Positions 1-8,919 of a stretch of 64,000 bases of DNA are shown here, piece by piece. The notes below the pieces were generated by a model that saw only the letters and a program-made list of their open reading frames with translations, was not told where the DNA came from and did no database searches. Position 1 is the first letter of the stretch; each line of letters begins with the position of its first letter. Source of the stretch: Pseudomonas fluorescens (lineage in GTDB: Bacteria; Pseudomonadota; Gammaproteobacteria; Pseudomonadales; Pseudomonadaceae); assembly GCF_000730425.1 (NCBI RefSeq), contig NZ_CP008896.1, forward strand, positions 3,100,001 to 3,164,000, given 5' to 3'. The translations under genes and the position numbers were made by a program.

Positions 1-390
1 AAAGGGCTGCATGGGCGCTTGGCCTCGATTGGAGCGAAACTTGGCCTTGCGTTTAATCCAGTCAGCACATTCCCTGGCTATCGCCTTCTGGGTGAGCTGG
101 TTCTTCAGCTGGATTTCAAACTCACTTCCAGTGGTGCTGCGCTCGCGCTCGGCCTTGGGAATATGGAACTCGCGCTGTTCCCTCTTGATCGTGTCGCTCA
201 CCTCGTTGAGCACAAAAGTCGGCGAGGTAAATATGAACTCCAGGGAGTCGATGCTCTCCAGCTCGTTCTTCAACGCGACGTAGGCGTAGATCGAAAAGCA
301 CGAGGCGGCAATCTTCAGCTTCGAGCCCGGCTTGAGCGTACCCTTTAGGCTTTCACCAAACAGGGTGTTGATGTTGTCGATCAGTTCCAT
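1..390 (-). CDS. N-terminal part of a large helicase-like defence protein (partial, runs off the window)
   Basis: An uninterrupted minus-strand frame runs from an ATG at 390 (alternative ATG at 405) to base 1, giving 130 residues with no stop. The protein begins MELIDNINTLFGESLKGTL and contains SCFSIYAYVALKNELESI, SPTFVLNEVSDTIKRE, FEIQLKNQLTQKAIARECAD and a basic KRKAKFRSNRGQAPMQ stretch. I associate these with the N-terminal phospholipase D-like region of long SNF2-type helicases found beside DNA methyltransferases in restriction-like loci; this is recall, not a search result. The rest of the gene lies outside the window. Base composition is less GC-rich than the next genes. The family call is moderate; that the frame is coding is more certain. 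Confidence 0.55.
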   Translation of the reverse strand, partial: MELIDNINTLFGESLKGTLKPGSKLKIAASCFSIYAYVALKNELESIDSLEFIFTSPTFVLNEVSDTIKREQREFHIPKAERERSTTGSEFEIQLKNQLTQKAIARECADWIKRKAKFRSNRGQAPMQPF

Positions 391-801
391 TTGGAGGAAT
401 CCCATTATGCGAGCTGAGGGGATTATCATGGAGCCAGGGAGTAATATCACGTATTACTCGCCGGCAAATTGCAACGTATTCAAAATCACAACCCAATGGG
501 AGCTCGACTGCATAAGTGCAGACAGCGACGACGCCAGCCACGAGCTTGAACGGATAAGCGCACGCATTGGTGCAGTGGGGGGATAAATGGGGGGACAGAA
601 ATAGTAATCCCCACACACCCCAGCAAAATAAGGCCACACTCAAACAATAACGCCGCCCACAAGCCGGCTTTTTAATTACCCAAAGTAATCCAACCCCATC
701 TAAAAGCGCCCTGCCAGCCTAACTAACCCAGAGAGCCAGGCACTGGCAAACCAAGAGCCACGCCCTCCCACGCAGCTCTCCCAAACACCCCAGTCTCTTG
801 A
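391..801. other. Intergenic stretch, no supported gene
   Basis: About 410 bases lie between the start of the helicase-like gene and the end of the DUF1329 gene. Several short frames exist on both strands, but none has a good ribosome binding site or a recognisable product. A G-run near 576-596 (GGGGGGATAAATGGGGGGACAG) and the C-rich bases after it resemble the kind of degenerate sequence often seen at island edges. I see no clear terminator or REP. Confidence 0.4.
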
Positions 802-2172
802 CTACCGAGTGCCCCGCAACCGCAACGCCGACGGCATGAAGTAAGCGTCCTCAGGAATCGCCTGTCCAAAGTCCACCGTCTGCGGTTCTTCGTTATCCAG
901 ATTCTGCACGTAGTACCGCCGCGCCTGCAGGTCATGGAACACATCCAATGCACTCCAGGTCGTCGGCAAATCGTAGAAGTTCTTCAGGTAAGCCATCGAC
1001 ACACGCCACAGTTCGCCACGGCCGTCGTACTGGTCAACCACGGCTGCGCCCCAGCTGTCTTCGTCGAGGTACAGCACGCGTTTGGAGTACAGGTGCCGCG
1101 CCGTCGGTTTGAGGGTGCCTTCGACTACCCACACACGATGCAGTTCGTAGCGGGTGTATTGCGGGTTGAGGTGTCCGACCTTGAGCAGGTCGGCGTATTT
1201 CACGTCGGCGCTGGCGACCTTGTAGTTGTTGTAGGGGATATAGATTTCCTTTTTGCCCAGCAGCTTCCAGTCGTAGCGGTCCGGTGAGCCGTTGAACATG
1301 TCGGTGTCGTCCGCCGTGCGCAGGCCATCGGAGGATGAGATCGGCGTGTCGTAGGCCAGGTTCGGCGCGCGACGTACGCGACGTTGGCCGGCGTCGTAGA
1401 TCCAGGCCTGGCGGGCGTCTTTGATCTGGTCGAGGGTCTCGTGCACCAAGGTCGCGCCACCAGCCAGGCGGGCCGGGCTTTTTACGAAGGTCAGGTAGTA
1501 GAACAGGATGTTTTTCAGATCAGCGTATTGCCCGCCCTGGCGGTAGTAGTTGAACAACCCTTCCTGTTGCGCCGTGACCAGGGCGAAGCTGCCATTGCGC
1601 TGCACGGGCGCCTCCGAGGCGCGACGGACCACGTAGGTCCCACGATAGCGAGTGATGTGGTTCCACAATGCCTCCACTCCGTTTTGCGGAATGGGGAACG
1701 GCACGCCACCAAAGGCATCGGCAAAGCCGGTGCCACCGTCCAGCAGCTTGGCGCTGGTGGCGTTCTTGAAGGTGTTGTCATACACCCACTGTGGCGCCGA
1801 GCCGGAACGTCGGCTTGGGTAGATGGGCATCTGGAAGCTGTCGGGGTAGCTGTTGAACAAAGCGATCTCGCCCGCCGTCAGGTTGGCCCTGTACTGTTCC
1901 AGATTAGCCTTGGTGATGGTGAACAGTGGCTTGTCGCCGGCAAACGGGTCGACATGGTGCTTGCCCTTTTCATAACCCTTGGGGGCCTGGGTGATGCCGC
2001 CCTCCCAGGTCGGGATGGTGCCGGCGGCATTGCCCGCACGCTCGGCGCCGAGAGGGGTGAGCTGGGCCTTGAGCTGTTGCGCGTCCTGGGGTGAGAGCGC
2101 AAGCGCATTGCCAGCGGCCAGGCCGAGGGCTAGGGCCAGGCTGGCGGTGAACATTCGAGGTGCGTGGAACAT
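802..2172 (-). CDS. DUF1329 domain protein, exported
   Basis: The 456-residue product starts at the ATG at 2172 (MFHAPRMFTASLALALGLAAG), which has GGAG seven bases upstream and is followed by a signal peptide ending near NALA; an upstream in-frame ATG lacks these features. The family (DUF1329) has a LolA/LolB-like fold and is nearly always next to a DUF1302 gene, as here (60 bases downstream of it). The pair is generally thought to act in the cell envelope on hydrophobic substrates such as sterols, esters or lipids; the exact role is unknown. Its place at the end of the phospholipase/FAD-oxidase cluster suggests lipid handling, which is inference. Confidence 0.85.
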   Translation of the reverse strand: MFHAPRMFTASLALALGLAAGNALALSPQDAQQLKAQLTPLGAERAGNAAGTIPTWEGGITQAPKGYEKGKHHVDPFAGDKPLFTITKANLEQYRANLTAGEIALFNSYPDSFQMPIYPSRRSGSAPQWVYDNTFKNATSAKLLDGGTGFADAFGGVPFPIPQNGVEALWNHITRYRGTYVVRRASEAPVQRNGSFALVTAQQEGLFNYYRQGGQYADLKNILFYYLTFVKSPARLAGGATLVHETLDQIKDARQAWIYDAGQRRVRRAPNLAYDTPISSSDGLRTADDTDMFNGSPDRYDWKLLGKKEIYIPYNNYKVASADVKYADLLKVGHLNPQYTRYELHRVWVVEGTLKPTARHLYSKRVLYLDEDSWGAAVVDQYDGRGELWRVSMAYLKNFYDLPTTWSALDVFHDLQARRYYVQNLDNEEPQTVDFGQAIPEDAYFMPSALRLRGTR

Positions 2173-2232
2173 GGCGAATCTCCAAATAAACGAGGGCGGG
2201 CGAACGCCTTCGCGCCGCAGCACGGCAGCGGC

Positions 2233-4218
2233 TTACAGGAAGTACTTGAGGTTGAAACCAATGTTGTCGCGGTCACGGATGACGTTGTTCTGGCCGCCAC
2301 CGAAGAACTCGGTGTACTGCAACTCGGCTTCCAGCTTGTTCTGGTAGTTGGCCTTGAGCCCCAGGGTGTATGCCTTGCGGCCCTCGATATAGTTGCCGGC
2401 CTGGTAGGAGTTGCCTTTGAAGTCATCCTTGTAGACCACGTAGGGCGACAGGTTGACCCCGGCGAACACGTCGTTCCAGGTACCGTTGAACATCACCGTA
2501 TAGCTATATGAGTCACGGCTGACCTGGTCATCACGATCACCGCCGGACACATAGGAGGTATTGCCACTGCCCGCGTAGTAGCGGGTGCTGCCGTCGTAGG
2601 CCTGGTACTTCAGGCTGCTGCCGCGCAGGTGCTCGGAGGCCAGTTCAAACACGCCGAACAGCGAGTCGAAGCTCAGGCCCGGGCCGAAGTTATAGATGCT
2701 GCCCACCGACGTATTGAACGCCTCGACGCGCTCGGAGTTGTCGATCTGGCTGGCGAGGTTGACCATCTGCCCGCCGACATTGATGAACTGCCCGCCCGCC
2801 GCCGCGCCGGCACCATTGGCCAGGTCGCCGATCAAGTCGTTGGTGGCGGCAACGCCAATGGGCAGGTTCGGCCGGTAGGCCAGCTCGCCGAACACCGAGG
2901 CCTTGCCCAGGGTGGTGTTGAAGCTGAAGCCGTACATGCGGATATCTTCGGCATAGCGCCGGTGCGCCTGGATATTGCCCATCACGTCCACCGTTGCCAG
3001 GCCGTTGGCCAAGGCCGCCGCCTGACTGCCGGCCACCGACGACAGCATGCTGGTCAGCGCCGCCATGTCGATACCCTTGTAACCCGCCAGGTCCGCGGCG
3101 ATGGTCGGCTCCTTGGCGTGGTAGTTGACCAGGTACAGGCCGAACTCGGTGCTGTTGAGTTCCTCGGCGATGTAACGGAAGGCGAAGCCGAACTGGCCAT
3201 CGTTGCGCGCGTTGTAGTCCTTGCCGATGGACGCCACCTTGAGGGTGTTGCCGTAGGCCGGGGTCATGCCGTTGGCATAGAGCCCGGTGCTGCGCAGCAT
3301 GCCCCCAAGCATGGGGTTGTTGCCCAGGGCGTCGTACAGGCCGATGACGTTGCCGCCGATAGGTGTCGGGGTATCGAGGGCGCTGCCGCTGAAGTTGTTG
3401 TAGCCCGTGCGGCCGCCATCCGCGAACAGGTCGCTCTGGGAATAGAAGGTGCCGACCGGATCGATGCGGGTCTCTTTCCAGTTCCACTGGTAGAAGCTCT
3501 CCATCGACAGGTTGTCGCTCAAGCCGATATTGAAGCTGATGGCCTCCACCGGCATCAGCACTTCCTTGACCTCGGCCCCCGGCAGGCGGTATTTGGCGGC
3601 GTCCACCGGGTTGGTGGTATTGACCCCGCCGCGATAGAAAATGCCCTCGCCCCAGTTGAACACCTGGCGCCCCAGGCGCGCGGTCAGGGGCATCTGGCCC
3701 ACGTCCCAGTTGCCATAAATATAGGAGTCGAGGATCTCCACGCGGCTACCGGCGATGTCGCGGGTCTGGTCGGTGAAGCGGTCATCCCGCGGATGGCTCT
3801 GGCTGGGTTGCGACGGGTTGTTGTTGCGATAGTAATCGTTGCGCTTGTCCATGATCTGGGTGTCATAGAACCCCGTGCCACGCACGAACAGCCCGTAGTT
3901 CTGGTAGTTGGCCTCCAGCTCCGAGGTGATCTTGTACACCTCGGAAACCAGCCCGGTATCGAAGTTGCGATTACCGTCGTTGGTGTTGACGTCATCGTTG
4001 CCCTTGTCACGCCCCTGGACCCGCCACAGGCGCCCATAAGACAGGGTGCTGTCGAACGAGCCGGTGACCTGGTTGTCCAGCAGGCTGAATTCCATGGCCT
4101 GCACGCCCCCGCCGCTGCACAGTTGCAGCAGCCCCATCAGGCCAACGCCAGCCCCAGTGGATTTGATGGACCATTTACCCTCGGATCCCGAGCCTTGCGC
4201 GCGCACTGTCGTGCTCAT
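2233..4218 (-). CDS. DUF1302 family outer-membrane protein
   Basis: The 661-residue protein starts at the ATG at 4218, preceded by GGGGAGAG at good spacing. The N-terminus has an export region (GLMGLLQLCSGGGVQAMEF), then many aromatic and Gly/Asn-rich amphipathic strands, and it ends with NVIRDRDNIGFNLKYFL, a typical beta-barrel end with terminal aromatic residues. Motifs such as SYGRLWRVQGRD, LGRQVFNWGEG and YRLPGAEVKEVLMPVEA are characteristic of DUF1302. The usual partner DUF1329 follows directly. Likely an outer-membrane channel or carrier for a lipophilic compound; the substrate cannot be read from the sequence. Confidence 0.87.
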   Translation of the reverse strand: MSTTVRAQGSGSEGKWSIKSTGAGVGLMGLLQLCSGGGVQAMEFSLLDNQVTGSFDSTLSYGRLWRVQGRDKGNDDVNTNDGNRNFDTGLVSEVYKITSELEANYQNYGLFVRGTGFYDTQIMDKRNDYYRNNNPSQPSQSHPRDDRFTDQTRDIAGSRVEILDSYIYGNWDVGQMPLTARLGRQVFNWGEGIFYRGGVNTTNPVDAAKYRLPGAEVKEVLMPVEAISFNIGLSDNLSMESFYQWNWKETRIDPVGTFYSQSDLFADGGRTGYNNFSGSALDTPTPIGGNVIGLYDALGNNPMLGGMLRSTGLYANGMTPAYGNTLKVASIGKDYNARNDGQFGFAFRYIAEELNSTEFGLYLVNYHAKEPTIAADLAGYKGIDMAALTSMLSSVAGSQAAALANGLATVDVMGNIQAHRRYAEDIRMYGFSFNTTLGKASVFGELAYRPNLPIGVAATNDLIGDLANGAGAAAGGQFINVGGQMVNLASQIDNSERVEAFNTSVGSIYNFGPGLSFDSLFGVFELASEHLRGSSLKYQAYDGSTRYYAGSGNTSYVSGGDRDDQVSRDSYSYTVMFNGTWNDVFAGVNLSPYVVYKDDFKGNSYQAGNYIEGRKAYTLGLKANYQNKLEAELQYTEFFGGGQNNVIRDRDNIGFNLKYFL

Positions 4219-4275
4219 TGCCGTCTCTCCCCTGCAACCTTTTTTGTTGTTATTGCACTGCGATGTTTTGTTGTT

Positions 4276-5586
4276 TCACTGCGCCGGCGCCGGGCGATCG
4301 AGGCCGGCCCTGACGTAGTTGCGGCTGTGGGCGCCAAAGTGGCGCAGCAGTTGCACCAGTTGTTCGTTGAGCCGGGCATGATCGTAGCGCTCGGCGGACA
4401 ACTGGTTGCCCGCACTGAAGCTCTGGATCGCCCCGGGCGTGGCCAGCCACTGGCCGATGGCCTCGTCGAACGCCACCGCCTGGGCATCCGCCTCGGCGCT
4501 GACGACCTGGCGCAGATAGTCAGCCGAATAGGCGGGGTAATCGGCGTCCCGGGAGGTGTCGGCATAGGCCACCAGCATCGGGTTGCTCGCCCCCGTCAGC
4601 AGCAGATGGCGCAGCCAGGCGAACTGATAGCGCTCCACCTCATTGTGGCGCGTGGCGACACGCTCAATCGCCGCTCGCTTGTCGCTGTCGTAGCCGGCCA
4701 GGGCCTTGCCTTCCATCAGCAGCATGCTGGTCAGGTCATCGCCCGGCAGCGTGGTGGCGTGATAAGGCTGGGTCAGGTCCTGCAGGTAGTGCATGCCCCA
4801 GCCCAGGAAGCGATAGCCCCAATAGGGATGGCCATTGGCGAAGGCGAAACGCGCCAGGCCGAAGTACTGGTAGGCCCGCCAGTCCGGCCAGTTGCGCAGT
4901 AAAAAAGGCGCTGCAACATAAACCACTGCGCGCTCGTGGAAGAAGCCCATATGGAACGGCGCCTGGGAGCTGTACTGGAAACGCGCATCGCCAAACGACT
5001 GCTCACCGAAGCCATACAAGGCGCCAACCTCGCCCGGGTTATCGCTGAACAGATTGATATCGTGACCGTAGTCCGGCTCGTCCGCGGCGGTTGCCAGCAC
5101 CGCAAGCGGCGCAACGCTCTGCCCTGGCTGCAGTTGGATAAAGCGCTGGCGATTCCACGGCGAGAGCGTTTGCTCGACCATCACAGCAACGGCCTTGACC
5201 TGCGGGCGCCCCGCCAGGCTCTCCCCAGGCATGGGCTGGATCACCTGGGCCAGGTGGATCTGCGGGTTGATCCGCAGCGCCATGAGAAAGTCCCGGCGCA
5301 GATCGGCCCCGGGTTGTGGCACCAGGCGCAGGTTGTCGGGGCGCGGCGGGTAGTCGGGAAAGTGGCTGCGGGCGAAGTTTTCCTGCTCGTCCAGCAAGGC
5401 CACCAGGCCTGAATATTGCTGGGACACAAACTCTTCGAGGGACTCGACCGGCACCTCGGGCGCCTCGCGCAACGCGGGCAACTGCTGCAAGGCCAGGTAG
5501 CTGCCCACGCTGTGATTGGACCATGCGCCGGCCCCGGGTGACAGACTCCACAGCCCCAGGCACAGCAGCAACGACGGCAACTTCAT
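4276..5586 (-). CDS. Secreted zinc-dependent phospholipase C-like protein
   Basis: The 436-residue product has a signal peptide (MKLPSLLLCLGLWSLSPGAGA) whose predicted cleavage leaves Trp22 at the mature N-terminus, as in zinc phospholipases C and S1/P1 nucleases, where this residue binds zinc. Other probable ligands are in the early WSNHSVGS segment, the GHDINLFSDNPGE segment, HMGFFHE and WGMHYLQDLTQPYH (His-x3-Asp-x5-His). The call is a phospholipase C-like enzyme releasing the head group of phospholipids outside the cytoplasm; a nuclease of the same fold is less likely. It lies 57 bases upstream of the DUF1302 gene and 139 bases downstream of the kinase, so it may have its own promoter. 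Confidence 0.72.
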   Translation of the reverse strand: MKLPSLLLCLGLWSLSPGAGAWSNHSVGSYLALQQLPALREAPEVPVESLEEFVSQQYSGLVALLDEQENFARSHFPDYPPRPDNLRLVPQPGADLRRDFLMALRINPQIHLAQVIQPMPGESLAGRPQVKAVAVMVEQTLSPWNRQRFIQLQPGQSVAPLAVLATAADEPDYGHDINLFSDNPGEVGALYGFGEQSFGDARFQYSSQAPFHMGFFHERAVVYVAAPFLLRNWPDWRAYQYFGLARFAFANGHPYWGYRFLGWGMHYLQDLTQPYHATTLPGDDLTSMLLMEGKALAGYDSDKRAAIERVATRHNEVERYQFAWLRHLLLTGASNPMLVAYADTSRDADYPAYSADYLRQVVSAEADAQAVAFDEAIGQWLATPGAIQSFSAGNQLSAERYDHARLNEQLVQLLRHFGAHSRNYVRAGLDRPAPAQ

Positions 5587-5643
5587 GGCTTTACGCTCTT
5601 GTTGTAGATGCGTTCAGCCTAACAATCCGGGTATGCCCCGACA

Positions 5644-5658
5644 CTGTCCGATCTTGCC
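5644..5658 (-). promoter_or_regulatory. Possible activator site upstream of the phospholipase-like gene
   Basis: Between the kinase and the phospholipase-like gene, the minus strand reads GGCAAGATCGGACAG, followed by a CATACCC stretch closer to the gene. The form resembles binding sites of pseudomonad AraC-type activators, and an AraC gene is part of this locus. The upstream region of the AGPS-like gene also has GGACAG (10592-10597), but I do not see a full second copy, so this is weak. Confidence 0.25.
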
Positions 5659-5725
5659 AAAAAAACTCTCCAATAGCGCCAAGCCGCGGACCTGGGCTGA
5701 GCCCGCACCTGCATGGGCGCGGGGT

Positions 5726-7315
5726 CTACGCCGGGTAGCCGGTGATCTCGCGGATGCTCTGGTACAGCGGCTTGAGCTGGCGATACATGTGCAGGTAGAC
5801 CTCGCGGTACAAGCGTTCGTACAGCTGTTGCGCCTCGGGCCGGGGCATGAAGACCTCGGCGGTGCGGGTCATGGCCGCGATGGCCGTCTCGAAGTCCGGA
5901 TACAGCCCAAGCCCCACGGCACAGGCAATCCCGGCCCCCAGCCCGGACGCCTCATAGACATGTGGACGCTCGGCGGGCAAGCCAAAGATATCGGCAGTCA
6001 GCTGCATCGCCGCGTCGCTCTGGGATCCGCCACCGGCTACGCGCAAACGCTTGATCGACAGTTTCGAACGGCGCTCGATACGCTCCTTGCCCTGACGCAA
6101 TGCATAGGCCAGGCCCTCAAGGATTGCCCGGTAGATATGGGCCCGGGTGTGCACATCGCCAAAGCCGATCATCGCGCCCTTGGCCTCCACCCCCGGCTCG
6201 CGGATGCCCGGCGACCAGTAGGGTTGCAGGGTCAGGCCCATGGAGCCGGGCGGCACTGCATTGACCAGCGCATCGAACAACTGCTCCGGCTCCAGGCCCT
6301 GCTCGCGGGCCTGCTGCATTTCTCGCAGGCCGAACTCGTTCTTGAACCAGCTGACCATCCAGTAACCGCGATAGATCATCACTTCACAGTTGTAGTGATC
6401 GGGGATCGCCGCCGGATAAGGCGGGATCAGCGGGACAATCTCCAGATAACGCGAGCGCGTGGTGGTGATGGTCGCCGTGGTGCCGTAGGACAGGCAGGCG
6501 GTCGTCGACTCCACCACGCCGGAACCGAGCACCTCGCAAGCCTTGTCGGAGCCCGCGGCAATCAGTGGCAGGCCCTCGGGGATCCCGGTATGGCGGCTGG
6601 CCTCGGCGGTGATGCGGCCCAGTTCTTCCCCTGGTTTGTGCAGGCTTGGCAGTTGCTCCGCGCGCACCGCCAGGGCCTGCCATTTCCAGTCCCGGGGTGC
6701 GGCCCAGCGCAGGTGCTTGAAGTCGAAGGGCAAGTAGCCCACGCAGCACCCCACCGAGTCGACAAAACGCCCGGTCAGGCGATGGCTGAGGAATCCCGAG
6801 AGCAGCAGGAACTTGTCAGTGGCAGCCCAGATATCCGGTTGATGCTGGGCAATCCAGTTGGCCTCGGCCTGGGCGCGAAAGTAGTCCACCGTGGCCTCGG
6901 CGCCGATCAATTTGAACAGCCAACCCCAAGGGCCCTTGATCCCGCCCTCAGGCTCGCACTGGCGCTGGTCGAGCCAGAGGATTGCCGGGCGCAACGCCTG
7001 GCCCTGGGCGTCGACATTGATCAGCGTGCCGCGCTGGGTCGTCAGGGATACGCCCCGGATCAAACTGCGGTCGACGCCGGTCTGCGCCCACAACTGCTGG
7101 CACGCTTCCCCCAGCTTGCGCCAGTAATAATCCGGGTCCTGCTCGGCCCAGCCGGGCTGGCTGGAATAGTAGGCCTGCAACTCGACCTTGCCTTTGCCCA
7201 ACAGGTTGCCCTGCAGGTCGAACAACAGCGCGCGGACACTCTGGGTGCCGTTGTCGATCGCCAGCACATAGTGTTTGCCGGGGGTATTGTTATCCACGAA
7301 GCTCTCTGTATTCAT
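5726..7315 (-). CDS. FGGY-family carbohydrate kinase
   Basis: The 529-residue product starts at the ATG at 7315 ([29 protein letters not shown]), with a modest GAAGAG upstream. The frame stays open further upstream, but that stretch overlaps the dehydrogenase gene. FGGY hallmarks are the N-terminal ATPase motif [16 protein letters not shown], the [10 protein letters not shown] segment, and the C-terminal [25 protein letters not shown] signature. These kinases phosphorylate sugars or polyols such as glycerol or xylulose. It lies 10 bases downstream of a glycerol-3-phosphate dehydrogenase-like gene, which suggests a glycerol-type or other polyol substrate, but it is not a canonical GlpK and the substrate remains open. 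Confidence 0.85.
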   Translation of the reverse strand: MNTESFVDNNTPGKHYVLAIDNGTQSVRALLFDLQGNLLGKGKVELQAYYSSQPGWAEQDPDYYWRKLGEACQQLWAQTGVDRSLIRGVSLTTQRGTLINVDAQGQALRPAILWLDQRQCEPEGGIKGPWGWLFKLIGAEATVDYFRAQAEANWIAQHQPDIWAATDKFLLLSGFLSHRLTGRFVDSVGCCVGYLPFDFKHLRWAAPRDWKWQALAVRAEQLPSLHKPGEELGRITAEASRHTGIPEGLPLIAAGSDKACEVLGSGVVESTTACLSYGTTATITTTRSRYLEIVPLIPPYPAAIPDHYNCEVMIYRGYWMVSWFKNEFGLREMQQAREQGLEPEQLFDALVNAVPPGSMGLTLQPYWSPGIREPGVEAKGAMIGFGDVHTRAHIYRAILEGLAYALRQGKERIERRSKLSIKRLRVAGGGSQSDAAMQLTADIFGLPAERPHVYEASGLGAGIACAVGLGLYPDFETAIAAMTRTAEVFMPRPEAQQLYERLYREVYLHMYRQLKPLYQSIREITGYPA

Positions 7316-7325
7316 GAAGCGCTCT

Positions 7326-8915
7326 TCAGATCGAGGCGGAGGGAACGCTGTGATGGCGTTGCCAGAGTTGCAGGTAGCGCTGCTGTTCCTGTTCCCAGCG
7401 GGCGTCGTCCCAACCCAGGCGCGGCTGGCATAGCCGGCGGATGTCCGCCAGGTAGTGAACAGCGCCTTCGGCCAGGAGCAGGCCAAGGCGCGTGCGCCGC
7501 AGCAACAGGTCGTCCAAGTGCAGGACCATCTCGGTTTCGGCTGCGAAGGCCAGCTCCGCCCACAGGGTATCGCTGGCCCCGACACAGTCGCTGCCCAAGA
7601 GGCGTATCAGGCTGGCCAGGCGTGGCAGATCGCGGCCATGGCGCCCGGCCAGGCGGCGCAGGCCGGCGGCGCTCAGCTCGGGAATATCCAGCAGTGGCAC
7701 GGCCTGGAACACCGCCGCGCCGTCATCCTCCAGGGGCTTGCCAAGCATCCCGGCACAAGCCCGCAACACCTCGATGGCCTGGGGCCGGAAGGTGGTCAGC
7801 TTGCCGCCCGCCAGGGTCACGCAACCCGGCTCCTGCCACAACACATGTTCGCGGGTTTCATTGGAGGGGTTGGTCTGGGAGTCGGCGGCGCCCACCACCG
7901 GGCGCACCCCGGACCAGGTGCACAGCACGTCCGCCGCAGTCACCTGGGCCTGGGGAAATGGCTGGGCGCAGGCCTCCAGCAGGTAGTCGAGTTCTTCACG
8001 GGTGATGCTCGCACCGAGGTCCAGATCCTCGCGATGATCCAGATCGGTGGTGCCCACCACGGTGGCCCCTTCCCAGGGAAAAACGAACACCGGACGACCG
8101 TCGCGCCGGTGCATGAAACTGAAGGCATGGGCCACCGGCAGGCGCCAGCCGGGCAGCAGCAAATGACTGCCACGCAAAGGCCGCAACTGGCGCTGTCCGC
8201 CGCCCGATTGCAGGCGCTCAGCCCAGGCGCCCGTAGCCACCGCCAGCACCGCGCAACGCACTTGCCTGACGGTGCCGTCTTCGGCGTCCTCGACCTCGAC
8301 GCCACACACGCGCCCGTCCTCACGCAGCACCTGACGCACCCGCAGGCCGTTCAGCGCCCAGGCGCCATCGGCACGGGCCTCGGCCAACACGCGCATCACC
8401 AGGCGGGCATCGTCGGTCAGCGCATCGCGAAACTGCGAGGCTCCCAGCAGCCCCGGCTCCATGAGCCCCGGCGCCAGGTAGCGCAGTTGTGCAGGCTGAT
8501 GGAACTGCCGGCTGCGGCAACCTGCCAGGGCGTCATACAGCCGCAGCAAGCCGCCGAACACCCGCGGCCCGGGGAACCTGCCGCGATAGTGCGGCATCAG
8601 GAAACTCATGGGCTCCACCAGCCCCGGGGCTTCGCCCATCAGGCGCTGGCGCTCGCGCACCGAATCACGGGCCAGGCGCCATTGGCCCTTGGCGATGTAG
8701 CGCAGGCCGCCATGGACCATTTTCGACGAACGGCTGGAGGTGCCCCAGGCAAAATCCCGTTGCTCCAGCAGCAGGCAGCGCCAGCCGCGACGGGCCGCCT
8801 CGCGCAGGATCCCGGCACCGCTGATGCCGCCGCCAATCACGATCAAGTCCCAGGTTTCATTCGCCAGTTGTGGGAGCGCAGCCTCGCGCCATGGGGCATT
8901 CCAGTCATCGCTCAT
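7326..8915 (-). CDS. FAD-dependent glycerol-3-phosphate dehydrogenase family protein
   Basis: The 529-residue product starts at the ATG at 8915 ([20 protein letters not shown]), four bases after the stop of the upstream FAD oxidase gene. The FAD-binding motif [22 protein letters not shown] is near residue 22, followed by the family motifs [27 protein letters not shown] and [19 protein letters not shown]. The C-terminal domain is helical, as in GlpD. The family oxidises sn-glycerol 3-phosphate to dihydroxyacetone phosphate and passes electrons to quinone at the membrane. It differs from the usual GlpD and sits with an AGPS-like gene, so a related phosphorylated or ether-linked substrate is possible. 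Confidence 0.85.
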   Translation of the reverse strand: MSDDWNAPWREAALPQLANETWDLIVIGGGISGAGILREAARRGWRCLLLEQRDFAWGTSSRSSKMVHGGLRYIAKGQWRLARDSVRERQRLMGEAPGLVEPMSFLMPHYRGRFPGPRVFGGLLRLYDALAGCRSRQFHQPAQLRYLAPGLMEPGLLGASQFRDALTDDARLVMRVLAEARADGAWALNGLRVRQVLREDGRVCGVEVEDAEDGTVRQVRCAVLAVATGAWAERLQSGGGQRQLRPLRGSHLLLPGWRLPVAHAFSFMHRRDGRPVFVFPWEGATVVGTTDLDHREDLDLGASITREELDYLLEACAQPFPQAQVTAADVLCTWSGVRPVVGAADSQTNPSNETREHVLWQEPGCVTLAGGKLTTFRPQAIEVLRACAGMLGKPLEDDGAAVFQAVPLLDIPELSAAGLRRLAGRHGRDLPRLASLIRLLGSDCVGASDTLWAELAFAAETEMVLHLDDLLLRRTRLGLLLAEGAVHYLADIRRLCQPRLGWDDARWEQEQQRYLQLWQRHHSVPSASI

Positions 8916-8919
8916 GGGC

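Noticed and set aside
353..643. Short hypothetical genes between the helicase-like gene and the DUF1329 gene
   Set aside because: Overlap with the helicase-like gene, no good ribosome binding site, no recognisable product.
2629..4902. Very long plus-strand open frame over the DUF1302 gene
   Set aside because: It is antisense to a well-supported gene, has low-complexity composition typical of GC-rich shadow frames, and has no recognisable domain.
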